Below the pieces are notes generated by a model that was given only the letters and a program-made list of their open reading frames with translations, searched no databases and was not told the DNA's origin. Of a stretch of 64,000 nucleotides of DNA, positions 1 to 9,369 are shown piece by piece. Both the position numbers and the translations under genes were made by a program. Source of the DNA: Durusdinium trenchii (lineage: Eukaryota > Sar > Dinophyceae > Suessiales > Symbiodiniaceae); the NCBI GenBank assembly GCA_963970005.1, contig CAXAMN010018890.1, forward strand, positions 832,263 to 896,262, given 5' to 3'. The first letter of the stretch is position 1; every line of letters starts with the position of its first letter.

Positions 1-610
1 CAGGTAGCCAGTGACAAGCAGATTCTCACTCGGTCACCAGCACTTGAGTTCTGCAATTGGACCTGAAAAGGAACCGTTATTTTCGCATATTCTTTGAAGT
101 ATTTGCTACAGGAGCAACCATGCAAGCAAAAGTCTATGTTCATATTAGTTCAGATTAATATAGATGCATGTTTTGATTCCTTTCTTTTCCTTTCGTTTTC
201 GTTGGTCTGTGACGCCAGCTCGCCCGTCGCCAGGTTACCTCCACTCAGAGGCGTCGCGTCGCGTCGCGTCGCGTGGCGTCGCGTGGCGTCGGGCGAGGGC
301 TACACCGAAGCTTCCGAGAATCGAGTTTTCGGTTGAAGTGATGTCGTTTTTTGGTCAAGCAAAACCCCTCAAACATGCGAAAACGCGCCAGTGGTGTAGT
401 TGATCCTGATGGAGTGGGTGTTCAGAGCGCTTTGACTTTTTCACTCTCACGCAACTGGTTGTGTTGTGTCTACGGCGAGCATTTCTAGTGCAGTGCACAA
501 TGGAAGACACCAATTGCTCAACTACAACTTGCATTAGACAGATGAAAGAGAACCATCATCATCAAGGTATTGATGCTTTGCATGTTCTCACGCCTTGGAT
601 TTGATTTGTT
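1..610. other. 5' flank of the retroelement, no gene recognised
   Basis: I see no convincing coding region. The stretch ends with the target-site sequence TTTGTT directly before the first terminal repeat. The only structure is the pentamer array listed separately. Confidence 0.5.
251..290. repeat. GCGTC pentamer microsatellite
   Basis: About eight copies of GCGTC stand in a row, two of them altered to GCGTG. The array inflates open reading frames across it, so overlapping short frames here are not evidence for a gene. Confidence 0.85.
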
Positions 611-698
611 GATGGAACACATGTAATGTGGGGTTGACAATGTCTGAGTGTGGTTGAGGTTCCCCTTTTATGCGTGCCATTTTGGCTCTAGTGAGTCG
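611..698 (+). repeat. Split direct repeat A1 (left end)
   Basis: These 88 bases recur at 7551-7638 with one difference (T655 versus C7595). It forms the left edge of the element. The base run before it (TTGTT) resembles the TTGTC before A2 and at the end of B2, which fits a common strand-exchange site. Confidence 0.92.
673..691 (+). promoter_or_regulatory. Spliced-leader-like core inside repeat A1
   Basis: The 19 bases match positions 3-22 of the dinoflagellate spliced leader (core GCCATTTTGGCTC, identical over 13 bases) with one deleted A and one A-to-T change. The same sequence lies in A2 at 7613-7631. It sits 22 bases before the first ATG of the element. It may be a relic of a trans-spliced transcript captured by the element, or mark its 5' transcript end. 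The match is seen directly; the role is inferred. Confidence 0.6.
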
Positions 699-713
699 GA
701 CCGCAAGCGGGCC

Positions 714-1115
714 ATGAGCACGGAAGTCGCGGTCTACGCTTTGCCGGAGGACACCTCGGGAATTGGTTTCCTGGTGTGGCTCCTCGGTGGAGTGTGGATA
801 GTGACTCTTGCCGTTGGCTTCGTGCTGGGCTGGGTGTGTTGTCGGACACCTACTCGGACCAGTGCGGCCAACGAGGGTGCTCTGGTGGCCTGGGAACGAC
901 TTACAAACAAGGCGATCAGATTCGTCAACAAGCGCCACAAGGTGGGCTTGGCCTTTAACGGGTACAAGCGCTACAGTTTGCGCAACACCGAGGGTTCCCG
1001 ACCCACAGGTGCAAGGACTTCAAGGAGGAGGTCCACAACTCCGGGAGCTCCTCTCTTGCACGAGGGACCCGCCTTGACAGATGGACCCCACCGAAGACGA
1101 GCTCCAGGCAATTAA
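714..1115 (+). CDS. Small single-pass membrane protein of the retroelement
   Basis: From the ATG at 714, which is the first ATG after the spliced-leader-like motif, the frame gives 133 residues. An open extension upstream to 648 exists but would run through the terminal repeat, so I prefer 714. Residues about 17-42 form one strongly hydrophobic segment ending in paired cysteines, followed by a basic, arginine-rich tail. The frame overlaps the Gag start at 1081 by 35 bases. It is the only frame of the element without a break. Such an ORF is not part of the usual DIRS or Ngaro set. No family is recognised; it could be a membrane-targeting accessory protein or a chance open frame. Confidence 0.45.
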   Translation: MSTEVAVYALPEDTSGIGFLVWLLGGVWIVTLAVGFVLGWVCCRTPTRTSAANEGALVAWERLTNKAIRFVNKRHKVGLAFNGYKRYSLRNTEGSRPTGARTSRRRSTTPGAPLLHEGPALTDGPHRRRAPGN

Positions 1116-2558
1116 CAATTTGGCTGAAGCCCGGGCCTGGTCAGGTGTGGATGGCCCGTTGTCGGATGCCGTTCTTGCGGCCTTAGGTCAGCCTGCAAGG
1201 GTCCGTGAGATCGCGCTCATCCCTCGACCTACATGGGATCGGGTCGTAAACAACTTGCAAGTCCAAGATGCCGGCGACCCTAGGCCACCTGCTCGAGCAT
1301 TGACTCCGGTCGAAGAAGCAAGGCTGGAGTCGCTCCGGCGCGTTTGCTGCCTCGGGTCAGGAAGGCCGGTGGACAGGCCAGGTGATGTGGTTGTGCCAGC
1401 TGCTCCGGCAGTAGCGCCTGCCCCTTTTCCGCCAGCCGGGGGGGGGCGCGCTTGGCGTGGGTCCACCACCGCCGCAGGCCAGAAAGCTCAAGCTCAGTGC
1501 TGTGCTCGACCCAACGCTCGACGCCGAGATTCAGCCCCTCACAGACGCTGAAGTCCAAGGCATGTACGAGCGATACCGCAATCGCTTCGGTGACTTCCCC
1601 AGTGTAGATGCCGATGTCTCCCGAGACCAACTGGCCGCACTGAGTCAAGTCCTGGCGGCCACTGCAGTCCCCTATGCGGATTTCTCGATCTTCGGGCCGC
1701 ATGGGCAACGGCTACTTCGCCGCCAGACGTTTCAGAGCTACACGCTCAACGTCTCCACAGGGGAGTGGGCTCGCAAAGAACAGCCTGGGCCGAGCTCCTT
1801 TTACGATTGGTACAGATCTGGCACTTCTGTTGTTGGAGGCCGCTGAGGCCGAACGACTGGACGCCTACGCCGAGCACATTCAAGGCTTCGTCACACAGTT
1901 CGGAGAGGAGGCCTGGCCATTCATTTGCAAGGCCGACAGCAGGATGCGGTCAGAGCAACTAGAACGCTTGAGGCGAGAGCTCAATGCCAACCCGGCGTTG
2001 GGCTATGTGGCAGCCACACCATGGAGTGCATGCTACGCCGCCGCGATCAAGGACACGGAGTTCTGGAACAAGGAGCTCACCACGCCAACGACCCTCTTCC
2101 TGGCGAGAGCCAAACGTTCGCCGGGAGCTGCTGATGAAGAGGATCAGCAAGAAGGTGACTCCAAGCGGCGCAAGGGTCAGCGCACCAATCGGACCTACAA
2201 AGGTGAAGACAAATCCAAACGGGGATCCGATGGCACCTACTCCCACAACCGAAGAGGAGTAGAGATCTGTCGCCTTTACAATGGCGATAAATGTGGCACC
2301 AAACAGGCACAGGGAAAGTGCAAGTCCAAAAGATCTCATCAGTGCAACAAATGCTTGGGACCCCATCAAGCGATTGCATGCACTGGAGGAAAGAAGGACT
2401 GACCCAAGAAAGAGGCTAGGGGCACTCCGCCAACTAGCCAGGGAAAAGCTGAAACATCAAAGCCTGGCACCACAGCCAAAAGCAAACCAGCCACCAGATC
2501 TGCGCCCAAGTCACCAGCGGAGCCTCCTACAAAGAAACCGCCAAGAAGTCGAGTATGA
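1081..2558 (+). pseudogene. gag: Gag-like nucleocapsid protein, broken by frameshifts
   Basis: The protein starts at ATG 1081 and is read in three frames. A shift lies at a run of nine G at 1438-1446, and a second near 1810. The third frame runs to TGA at 2400-2402, and stays open past that stop to 2558 with lysine- and proline-rich sequence. Near the C-terminus there is a cysteine/histidine cluster ending in CNKCLGPHQAIAC, a CX2CX3HX4C knuckle of the kind in DIRS/PAT Gag proteins, preceded by CRLYNGDKC. It would bind the element RNA. The G-run shift could be an assembly error. Identification rests on the knuckle and on position before the pol region. Confidence 0.75.
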
Positions 2559-3564
2559 AGATGTCGAGGCCGATTCCTCCGAGGAGCCACCTCATGGCCA
2601 AGCCTCGGGATCGAGCACCAAAGCAGATCGACCGCCGGCGGCAGCATCCCTTCCTACCTCCGGGTCTCAGGGGGATCAGAGCCAGAAGCTCCGCCCAGTG
2701 GTCGCGTTGAGAGAGCCTCCGAGGGCATACGGGCGGTGGACCAGCACCGTAGGCAGCGTAAGCAAGAAGCCGCGGATGCTAATCGTCTTTTCTGGAAGAA
2801 CAAGGGAAGGCGATCTCGCCCACCAAATGGCCCGACTCGGTTGGCTCGTTTGCAGCCTGGACATCGTGCTCCTCACGCCTACCGACTTGGTGGACGACGC
2901 AACGTGGGAGGAGGTCAAGAAAGATCTGGACGTGGGCTACTTCGATGCTGGATGGATTGCAACGCCATGTGGGACTTTCTCACCATTACGGGAGAAGCCT
3001 CCGGGGCCCAGGGTGATTCGCACACTCGCGTCGATCACGGGCATCCCAGATCCCACGAAGGCGGAAGCGGCTCAACTACGGGACTCCAACATCCGCGTAC
3101 ATCGGTCCTACAAAGTGGCCCTGAAGATGCACCAGTAGAAGAAGCCGTGGGGATTGGAGAACCCCGACCATCCGCCAGACAAACCCTCGCTGTGGCACAT
3201 GCCGAGGATCAGGGACATACACACCTGGGACGGAGTCAGCATCGTCAGGTTCGATCAGTGCGTCACTGGCCTGGACACTACCAAACCCACACAGCTGTGC
3301 ATCGAGAGAATGGACTTATCGGCCTTGAAAGACAAGAGATGCAACCACGAGAAGAAGACGTGGAAGCGTGACGATGGTTCTACATTCCAGGCCGCCCACA
3401 AGTCCACGGTGCAGAGGTGGGAGGAGGTGGATGGCAAGATGCAGCGGGCATCCAAAGCTCAGGGTGAGTATACACCTCTTTTGAGCAAGATACTTGCAGT
3501 GGCCATCCACAAGAATGTGAGTGAAACATGGAAGAAGGAGGAGCTCACCACCGAGAACCTCTGA
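2559..3564 (+). pseudogene. Cytosine-5-methyltransferase-like domain of the retroelement polyprotein
   Basis: Frame 1 opens around 2559, after a shift out of the Gag frame. An acidic, proline/serine linker is followed by a Rossmann-type fold from about 2770. Visible motifs are LIVFSGRTREGDLA (2779-2820, SAM-binding motif I-like), an acidic residue ending strand 2 in VCSLD, TPCGTFS at 2962-2982 (motif IV with the catalytic-type Pro-Cys of C5 methyltransferases), and ENP at 3157-3165 (motif VI-like). A further block FDQC...KPT begins at 3250. An in-frame TAG at 3136-3138 splits it, and TGA at 3562 separates it from RT in the same frame. DIRS elements often carry a Dam-like adenine methyltransferase after RNase H. 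This one differs in motif type and position. Confidence 0.7.
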
Positions 3565-3576
3565 GATACTCCGGTA

Positions 3577-5630
3577 GTGCCTGACGCTTCAACGCTCCAG
3601 CCCTCGACGGCCAGAGAAGAAGAGAACAGACGAGCTTTGGGTGGAATGCGCAACCCTCACCTCGCGGTTCAGCGAATGCCGCGCGTGAAAGAGCCCGGAG
3701 CCATCGTCCGCAGACTCTTGATGGCAGCCCAGGACGCATCACCAGAGCTCACCGGCATCGGTCACGACATACTCACCGGTCGAGTGGCAAAGCCGTTCCC
3801 GGCAGAGGTCGTGGACCGGCTGAGGGCACAGGTGGCAGAAGGATTGGGAACAACACTACGCCCTCGGCAACGAACAGCACGGGCACAAGCAGGCATCATA
3901 GAAGCCTGGGGGGTCGCAACCAAAGACCCGGATACCAAGCACCTCAGCCAATGGCTGGACCATGGAGCCCCACTCGGGTATAGTGAAAGCACACCACCGG
4001 CAGGCATTTTCCCGGAAGTGCCGCGAGCCGAGACTGGCTCGGTTGCACAACAAGACTTGTGTCGGGCCATTGAAGGTTGGCAGAACTACAAGTCAGCCGA
4101 GGAAGAGGCAGACGACCTGAACGCCTTAGTCGAAGACTACATCGACCGGAAGTTCTGTCATGTGGTAAGCGACATGGATTCAGCCACAAAGGAGCTGGGA
4201 CACACCCCCGTCTTGAACAAGTTGGGCGTGATCACCAAGTTCAATGCCCAGGGAGTCAAGAAGCTGAAAGAGTCCAAGGCCAATCAAATGTGCCATCAGG
4301 GCGAACGCATCATCCTCCCTCGGTTGCTCGACGTGGCCATCCAAGCGATTCGAGTCTACCGGGATGAGCAAACCCCGTGGCTGGCCGCAGTGGACATACG
4401 AGATGCCTTCATGAACATCCCCTCAGGACCAGACAAGCGATTCACAGTGGCGGCCCGTCCCAAGCATGGCACAGCAGGTGACATGGAGATCATCATCTTC
4501 GACGCCTTAGTGTTTGGGGCTGGGAGTTCGTTAATATCTGGGGCCGCTACGCAGCCTGGCTGGGCCGGTCCTGTGCGGCAATCGTACCAGAGGCAAACGT
4601 CCAGATTTATGTGGACGACCCCATCTTCGTGCTGGCCGGGGACCAACAGAAAGCAGCCATGGACCTCACCGCACTTCTGCTTTGGTTTGCCGTCACAGGC
4701 TTCCCAGTAAAGTTGGCCAAAGCCGAAGGGGGAAAAGCAATCAATTGGGTTGGAGCAAGGCTGGTGCTGGGCGACGAGGCGGAGACAGTCACGGTCACCA
4801 TACCAGGTGACAAAGTAGATAAACTGAAAGAAGCCACCGAACTCCTTTTAAAGAGACCAGTGGTCGGTAAGAAACAACTCCGGTCATACGCTGGGTCACT
4901 CTCGTTCGTGGCAGGGCTGGTAACACACTTGCGCCCGTTTCTTTCATTATTGTGGGCGACCTTGGGCGATCGCATACCAGCGAATGAAGGTTCGGAGAAA
5001 CCTCCGCCAACTGGAAAGCTGGTGCACACCAGGAGGATTCGTCCTGCTTTGAAGTGGATACAGGCCTTGGTAGAAGGCGGACCAGCACCGCTGAGCAGAG
5101 TGCTGGAGAGCCATCAGCCGACAACCACCGCTGAGATCACCACCGACGCCAGCCCGTGGGGCATTGGCGGCACTTTGAAGAACGGTGGTGAGACAGTGAA
5201 ATATTTTTCAAGTGACATCCCACAGGAGGCCCTGAGCCGGTTTAAGGCACAGACTGGATCCTCCAAGTACAACACGTTGTGGGAAGGGTTGGCTTTGCTC
5301 GTAGCCTTTCGGCTGTGGCTGCCAGCACTGGGACACAGTGCAGCAGTGAAAGTCCGATCGGACAACATGGGCGTGCTATGCATGCTGGCCAAAAGAAGCG
5401 CAAGTTCCGCACAGATGAACATCCTGGCCAGAGAATTCGCAATCGATCAGGCGCTGAGGGCCTATCGGATTCATTGGCTCTGCCATCTCCCCGGGGTGGT
5501 GAATTTAGAGGCCGACGCTCTGTCCCGACAGACGGCGCCATCGCCACCGCAGTTTCCAGATCACCTGAGGTCGGTCGAACGCTCACGCGTGGAGATCGAA
5601 CCCAGCTTCTGGAAGGTAGGGCCAAGCTAG
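3577..5630 (+). pseudogene. pol: Reverse transcriptase and RNase H of the retroelement
   Basis: Frame 1 continues from the methyltransferase-like part after TGA 3562. The RT palm motif A lies at AVDIRDAFMNIP (aspartate codon at 4393). A frameshift near 4528-4530 moves the reading to frame 0, where motif C reads YVDD at 4608-4619. RNase H follows with TDAS (aspartate 5145), an E in KYNTLWEGLAL, SDN (5358-5366) and ADALSR (5511-5528); this set is typical of DIRS-group RNase H. The frame ends with TAG at 5628. It would copy the element RNA to DNA and remove the RNA strand. No protease or integrase domain is seen around it, as expected for the group. Confidence 0.88.
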
Positions 5631-6046
5631 TCCGTTACGAATAGATGACCCGAGGCCAGATCGGAAAAGACTACCACGTGGGGTCGAGCGGGGGGGGCGG
5701 AGTACAGGTTTGTGACACCAACCACCTCTCCCCCTCGGTCGGTCGCGATGCGGTTCGATAGTCGGTTCAAGGCGAACACGGCGCCGCAGCATGCCGTTCA
5801 AACGCTCGCTCGCCTCACAAGCAGGCGTCGCCCCGCCGACTCGACCGCGACTAACCCTACTCCATGAAGGGTTTGCCTTAGCGCCGGCGACCCGAGCACT
5901 CACAGAGAAGCCGGCCTCCGCGGCATCGCGCCCGCCACTCCTGGCGGCGGCCTGAGAGAGCGAGGGTCTGGTGAGCCCAAGCCGTACGGCAGAGGGTCAG
6001 CCGAGGCAGCTATCTCAGCGGCACAAGACCCCCGCAGCAGTGTCGA
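5631..6046 (+). other. Proline/alanine-rich linker region between RNase H and recombinase
   Basis: No motif is recognised. A frame from about 5800 to 5955 is open and rich in Pro, Ala and Arg, which fits a disordered linker leading to the recombinase. Stops and shifts occur on both sides of it. A run of seven G at 5692-5698 is a possible indel site. Confidence 0.4.
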
Positions 6047-7245
6047 ATGGAGCTAGCAAAAGACGTCCTGGCGGAAACAACAAAAGGCCCCACGGCGTCG
6101 AGGCAAAAGCTTTGGGCGACTTTGGCCAAGACCGCGGGCTGGCTGGACCCATTCCACCTCGACCCATCCATGATTTTCACGATCATGGGGGCACTCAAGA
6201 GGGGAGGGTATCGTTCGGCTCAGTTGTACCTAGACACCGCCAAGAACTGTCACATTGCTCTCGGATTCACATGGGATGACCAGCTCCAACAAGCATACCG
6301 CTCGGCAGTGCGCAGTTGCAAACGAGGTATTGGGCACCCGAAACAGGCCGCCCATCTACCTTTGGACAAAGTGGCACTGATCGACCACGAACCGGCCCTT
6401 GTCAATGGTGGACCTCAGTTTCCTGTCTGCCACGGTGCTAGCTTCCTGGTGGTTGTTGCGAGAGATTGAAGCATCTCGAGCACGTCGCAAACATATTGAG
6501 ATCGACGAGACCAACCAGAAAGTGACTTGGAGGCTGCCAGCTCGAAAACTGACCAGGCAGCCTTAGGAGCGGCACGGTCTCACACCTGTGCCTGGTCTCT
6601 GCACCGCAAAGAGCTCTGCCCCTACCACGTCGCTGTGGAACATTTGAACAGGCTTCCGATCAATACATATTCCCGGCAGCAGATGGCCACAGTTCGACTA
6701 AGAAGGGTTGGGCAGACACCTTGGAAGCCTTAGCCAAGATACTGGAAATCCCGATCACGCGCCAGAATGGTGCTGGAGCATTCACAGGCCACGCGGCTCG
6801 TGTCTCAGGGGCCAGATTCATGGCTACAAACAACATCGAACTCTGGAGAATCCAGTTATTCGGAAGATGGGGCTCAGAAGTCTTTCTGCATTATATCCAA
6901 GACGCTCCGCTTGCACAGCTCGACATGCTGGCATTGGAGTCCACAGCTGCCATGTCGGTACACAAAGCTCGGGAAGAGCTTGAACTCCTGCAACGACGCA
7001 TTAAGGACTGCAAAGCGTCCTTTATGGCCCCGGAGCTGGATATGCCAGAAGACTGTGCAGCTTCCGTACACCTCGCACATCAGGAAGAGAATCTTCCAGG
7101 TGTCACAATTTTTAACACGTCTCGAGGTGGCAGATACCATTGCACCTTGATCTACAAGTTAGATATACACCCAAAACGGTGGCGTACACGGTGCGGATGG
7201 CCCTTCAGCAAGAACCAAGCCGAGTACCGGTTTGCGAAAGCTTGA
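6047..7245 (+). pseudogene. Tyrosine recombinase of the retroelement, with several frameshifts
   Basis: The N-terminal core-binding-like part reads from 6047 in frame 2. It shifts to frame 0 near 6414, where the first catalytic arginine stands in WWLLREIE (codon 6459). It returns to frame 2 near 6540 with SKTD (lysine 6545) and a cysteine/histidine stretch LCPYH. It changes to frame 1 near 6660. The frame then holds TGHAARVSGARF (histidine 6789, arginine 6798), FGRWGS (tryptophan 6868) and LHYI (tyrosine 6892). All catalytic positions of the DIRS/Ngaro YR are thus present. A C-terminal extension runs to TGA 7243. The enzyme would insert circular cDNA at short matches. Four frame changes argue for decay or assembly indels. 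Confidence 0.88.
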
Positions 7246-7411
7246 ACGATGCACCCATCCACCTTCGCTGCATCAAGTGTTTTCCCCGCTCGCGCACCGC
7301 TGACCCTGAGCCCTGCACTTCAGGCAGCGAAATTTCGGTTTCGTCCAACGAACCCTGCGCGTCTGACGCAAGTCGGACATAATTGCATGGCTGTTGGTCT
7401 AACGAGTCAAA
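7246..7411 (+). other. 3' untranslated part of the retroelement
   Basis: These 166 bases lie between the recombinase stop and repeat B1. I see no motif; AACGAGTCAAAAGGGCACC at its end resembles the junction before B2, so some of it may belong to the recombination zone. Confidence 0.5.
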
Positions 7412-7550
7412 AGGGCACCAAATCCTGGCATCACTGGATGCCAACCGTGAATTCGGTTGGTAACAGAGATGCGACTCGACGACCAACTGAGAAAAAGTGC
7501 CCACTTTGGTGTATGGTGGGCGGACGGGGAGATCACGTGTGGGCATTGTC
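7412..7550 (+). repeat. Split direct repeat B1
   Basis: These 139 bases recur as B2 at 7673-7811 with one C/T difference. B1 abuts A2 directly at GTC|GAT with no spacer, which defines the internal crossover point of the element. Confidence 0.92.
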
Positions 7551-7638
7551 GATGGAACACATGTAATGTGGGGTTGACAATGTCTGAGTGTGGTCGAGGT
7601 TCCCCTTTTATGCGTGCCATTTTGGCTCTAGTGAGTCG
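7551..7638 (+). repeat. Split direct repeat A2, with spliced-leader-like core
   Basis: It matches A1 (611-698) at 87 of 88 bases. It includes the spliced-leader-like core at 7613-7631. It lies between B1 and B2, giving the nested order B1-A2-B2. Confidence 0.92.
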
Positions 7639-7674
7639 CCCGCCCAACCCGGCCCAGGGATTGACTCACTAGAG
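7626..7674. repeat. 12-bp inverted repeat across the A2-B2 spacer
   Basis: CTCTAGTGAGTC at 7626-7637 is the exact reverse complement of 7663-7674. The 25-base loop holds the unique A2-B2 spacer (7639-7672). A stem here could mark the transcript end or be a recombinase contact site. The pairing is seen directly; the role is inferred. Confidence 0.75.
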
Positions 7675-7811
7675 GGCACCAAATCCTGGCATCACTGGAT
7701 GCCAACCGTGAATTCGGTTGGTAACAGAGATGCGACTCGACGACCAACTGAGAAAAAGTGCCCACTTTGGTGTATGGTGGGCGGATGGGGAGATCACGTG
7801 TGGGCATTGTC
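7673..7811 (+). repeat. Split direct repeat B2 (right end)
   Basis: It copies B1 with one difference and ends in CATTGTC, the right edge of the element. The following bases (TCTTGCATTC) are host flank. Confidence 0.9.
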
Positions 7812-8362
7812 TCTTGCATTCAACACATATTTTTTAACAAATTTCCCTTGGGTGGTCTAGGTCTAGCCATGTTCAGAACTACGCTCAGACAACTCCTTTC
7901 TTTGGTCAATGCTCCGTGGAGCGACGCTCTACTCGCATCAAGGCGTCTCCGATGCATTTCTGGCGCGTGCCATTGCGACCAAGCGAGCAGCTGAGAGGAG
8001 AGACCTCCGCGCTTGAAGCTGAGGCGGATGTGGGGAGGATGCGGTTTCAGGGCAGGAATGCGGATACCAAAGCACTTAAAACAAACAGTGCATATCCAGA
8101 CCGGTACGCAGCTGATCTTTGCCGTGATTTTCCAGTTTTTCCCGTCTTGGGCTATGTTTTCCCGGGGGGTCTGCTAGTTGTGTTTAGGCCTGGCAGGCAT
8201 TGGGCGCACACTTCATCCATCTCACTGCTAGCGCATATCCTCCGCATTGAAGCGGCTCCGGATGCTCACCGGGGTAGTCCAAGTTTTCCTCCTTCCGCGT
8301 AAACACCAACGCTGCCTGCTGCGCCCTCATGCTTGCTGGTGTTTGATTCATGTTGCTTGTGA
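7812..8362. other. 3' flank of the retroelement, one unassigned open frame
   Basis: A plus-strand frame at 7916-8302 is open for 128 codons but shows no motif and no matching splice signals. I do not call it a gene. The rest holds nothing I recognise. Confidence 0.3.
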
Positions 8363-8716
8363 GTGGTGGACTGGGATTCAGAGCGCTTCAGCTCTCATCC
8401 CTGTTTGTGGATGGAGTGGATCTTTGGGCCTTTCACTAGAGAATCACCCAATCCAGGAGCCCCCTCTCCCTTCTCCAAGCTGTTTGCTGGAAGTTCCGAA
8501 GGGTTTGGGACGAGGAGGACGTTCGGTTCGCCCGGTCCGGGCGATGTTTGGGGCCTTTTGGTGTCGCGCAGGTCGCTGAGCTGGAGAGGCGCTTGGGATA
8601 TCGCTGACTTCGCCAATGCCCTGCGAAGGTGGACAAAAAGGGGCTCCATCCCCGACTGGGAGGAAGGGGTTCAGACTTGGAGTTCAGAAATGACCGCCAA
8701 ATCCTGGTACTTGCTT
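8363..8716 (+). CDS. Candidate exon, unknown protein
   Basis: The plus frame is open with mixed, protein-like residues, including an aromatic, helical stretch GAWDIADFANALRRW. It runs into GTATGT at 8717, a classic donor; AG acceptors stand at 8380 and 8390. No family is recognised. The opposite strand is also open for 84 codons (8395-8649), so strand assignment is uncertain. Confidence 0.33.
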
Positions 8717-8784
8717 GTATGTTCTCCGACTTTTTTCATTGTTCCCGAAAGCATTGCGAAGGGTTCTTCCGGAAAATCCTTTGA

Positions 8785-8870
8785 ACACTGACACTTCGAC
8801 ACTTACACTTCGACACTCACACTGACACACTTACACTTCGACACTCACACTGACACACACACACACACTG
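8785..8870. repeat. CA-rich imperfect tandem repeat
   Basis: Units such as ACACTTCGACACTCACACTG are repeated with variation and end in a short CA dinucleotide run. Confidence 0.75.
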
Positions 8871-8875
8871 GAAGA

Positions 8876-8937
8876 GCGAAAGCATCCAAGTGCGAAGTAT
8901 GCCAGGGCGAAAGCATCCAAGTGCGAAGTATGCCAGG
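8876..8937. repeat. 31-bp tandem duplication
   Basis: Two exact 31-base copies start at 8876 and 8907, followed by a decayed third. Confidence 0.85.
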
Positions 8938-9108
8938 GTCAAAGTATGCAAGTGTGAGTATGCAAGCATGCAATGACTATGCAAGGGCAAGTGTATGGAA
9001 AATATGGAAAAACTAGCACGGGAGATGTCCTAATGAAAAAACATTTCCCCACTTTATAAATTCTCTCTTAAAGGCGGAGTGTGGGACGAACAGCGTCAAC
9101 CGAAAGTG

Positions 9109-9369
9109 CAACCCTCTGCGGAGATCGTGCGTGTGGAGTGCGCGAAATGCAGGCGAGAGTGCGATTTGTCCGGTCCGCGCGCAACCCTCTGCGGAGATCG
9201 TGCGTGTCGAGTGCGCGAAATGCAGGCGAGAGTGCGATTTGCCGGCTGTGCGCGCAACCCTCTGCGGAGATCGTGCGTGTCGAGTGCGCGAAATGCAGGC
9301 GAGAGTGCGATTTGCCGGCTGTGCGCGCAACCCTCTGCGGAGATCGTGCGTGTCGAGTGCGCGAAATGC
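9109..9369. repeat. 73-bp tandem repeat, about 3.6 copies
   Basis: Copies begin at 9109, 9182, 9255 and 9328, and the last is cut short. The copies are nearly identical. Because 73 is one more than a multiple of three, each frame passes through all three phases of the unit. The overlapping open frames on both strands follow from that and are not genes. Confidence 0.92.

Larger units (their letters stand above)
611..7811 (+). mobile_element. Tyrosine-recombinase retrotransposon with split direct repeats (Ngaro/PAT-like, DIRS order)
   Basis: The element is 7.2 kb long and runs A1 (611-698), coding region (714-7245), B1 (7412-7550), A2 (7551-7638), B2 (7673-7811). A1 and A2 differ at one base, as do B1 and B2. 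This A1-ORFs-B1A2B2 order is the hallmark of Ngaro, PAT and VIPER elements. The coding order is small membrane protein, Gag with CX2CX3HX4C knuckle, methyltransferase-like domain, RT with YVDD, DIRS-type RNase H, and YR with R, HxxR, W and Y. There is no integrase or protease and no target duplication; the edges share TTGT, as expected for recombinase insertion. Stops near 2400, 3136 and 3562 and several frameshifts make this copy probably non-autonomous, but near-identical repeats suggest a fairly recent insertion. Confidence 0.93.

Noticed and set aside
588..938. Minus-strand frames of 116 and 77 codons in the left end of the retroelement
   Set aside because: They are mirror frames of the terminal repeat and the membrane ORF; a similar minus frame appears at 7399-7647 only because the repeats recur.
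1959..2369. 136-codon minus frame with hydrophobic stretches
   Set aside because: It is antisense to the Gag zinc-knuckle region, whose plus frame has a recognised motif.
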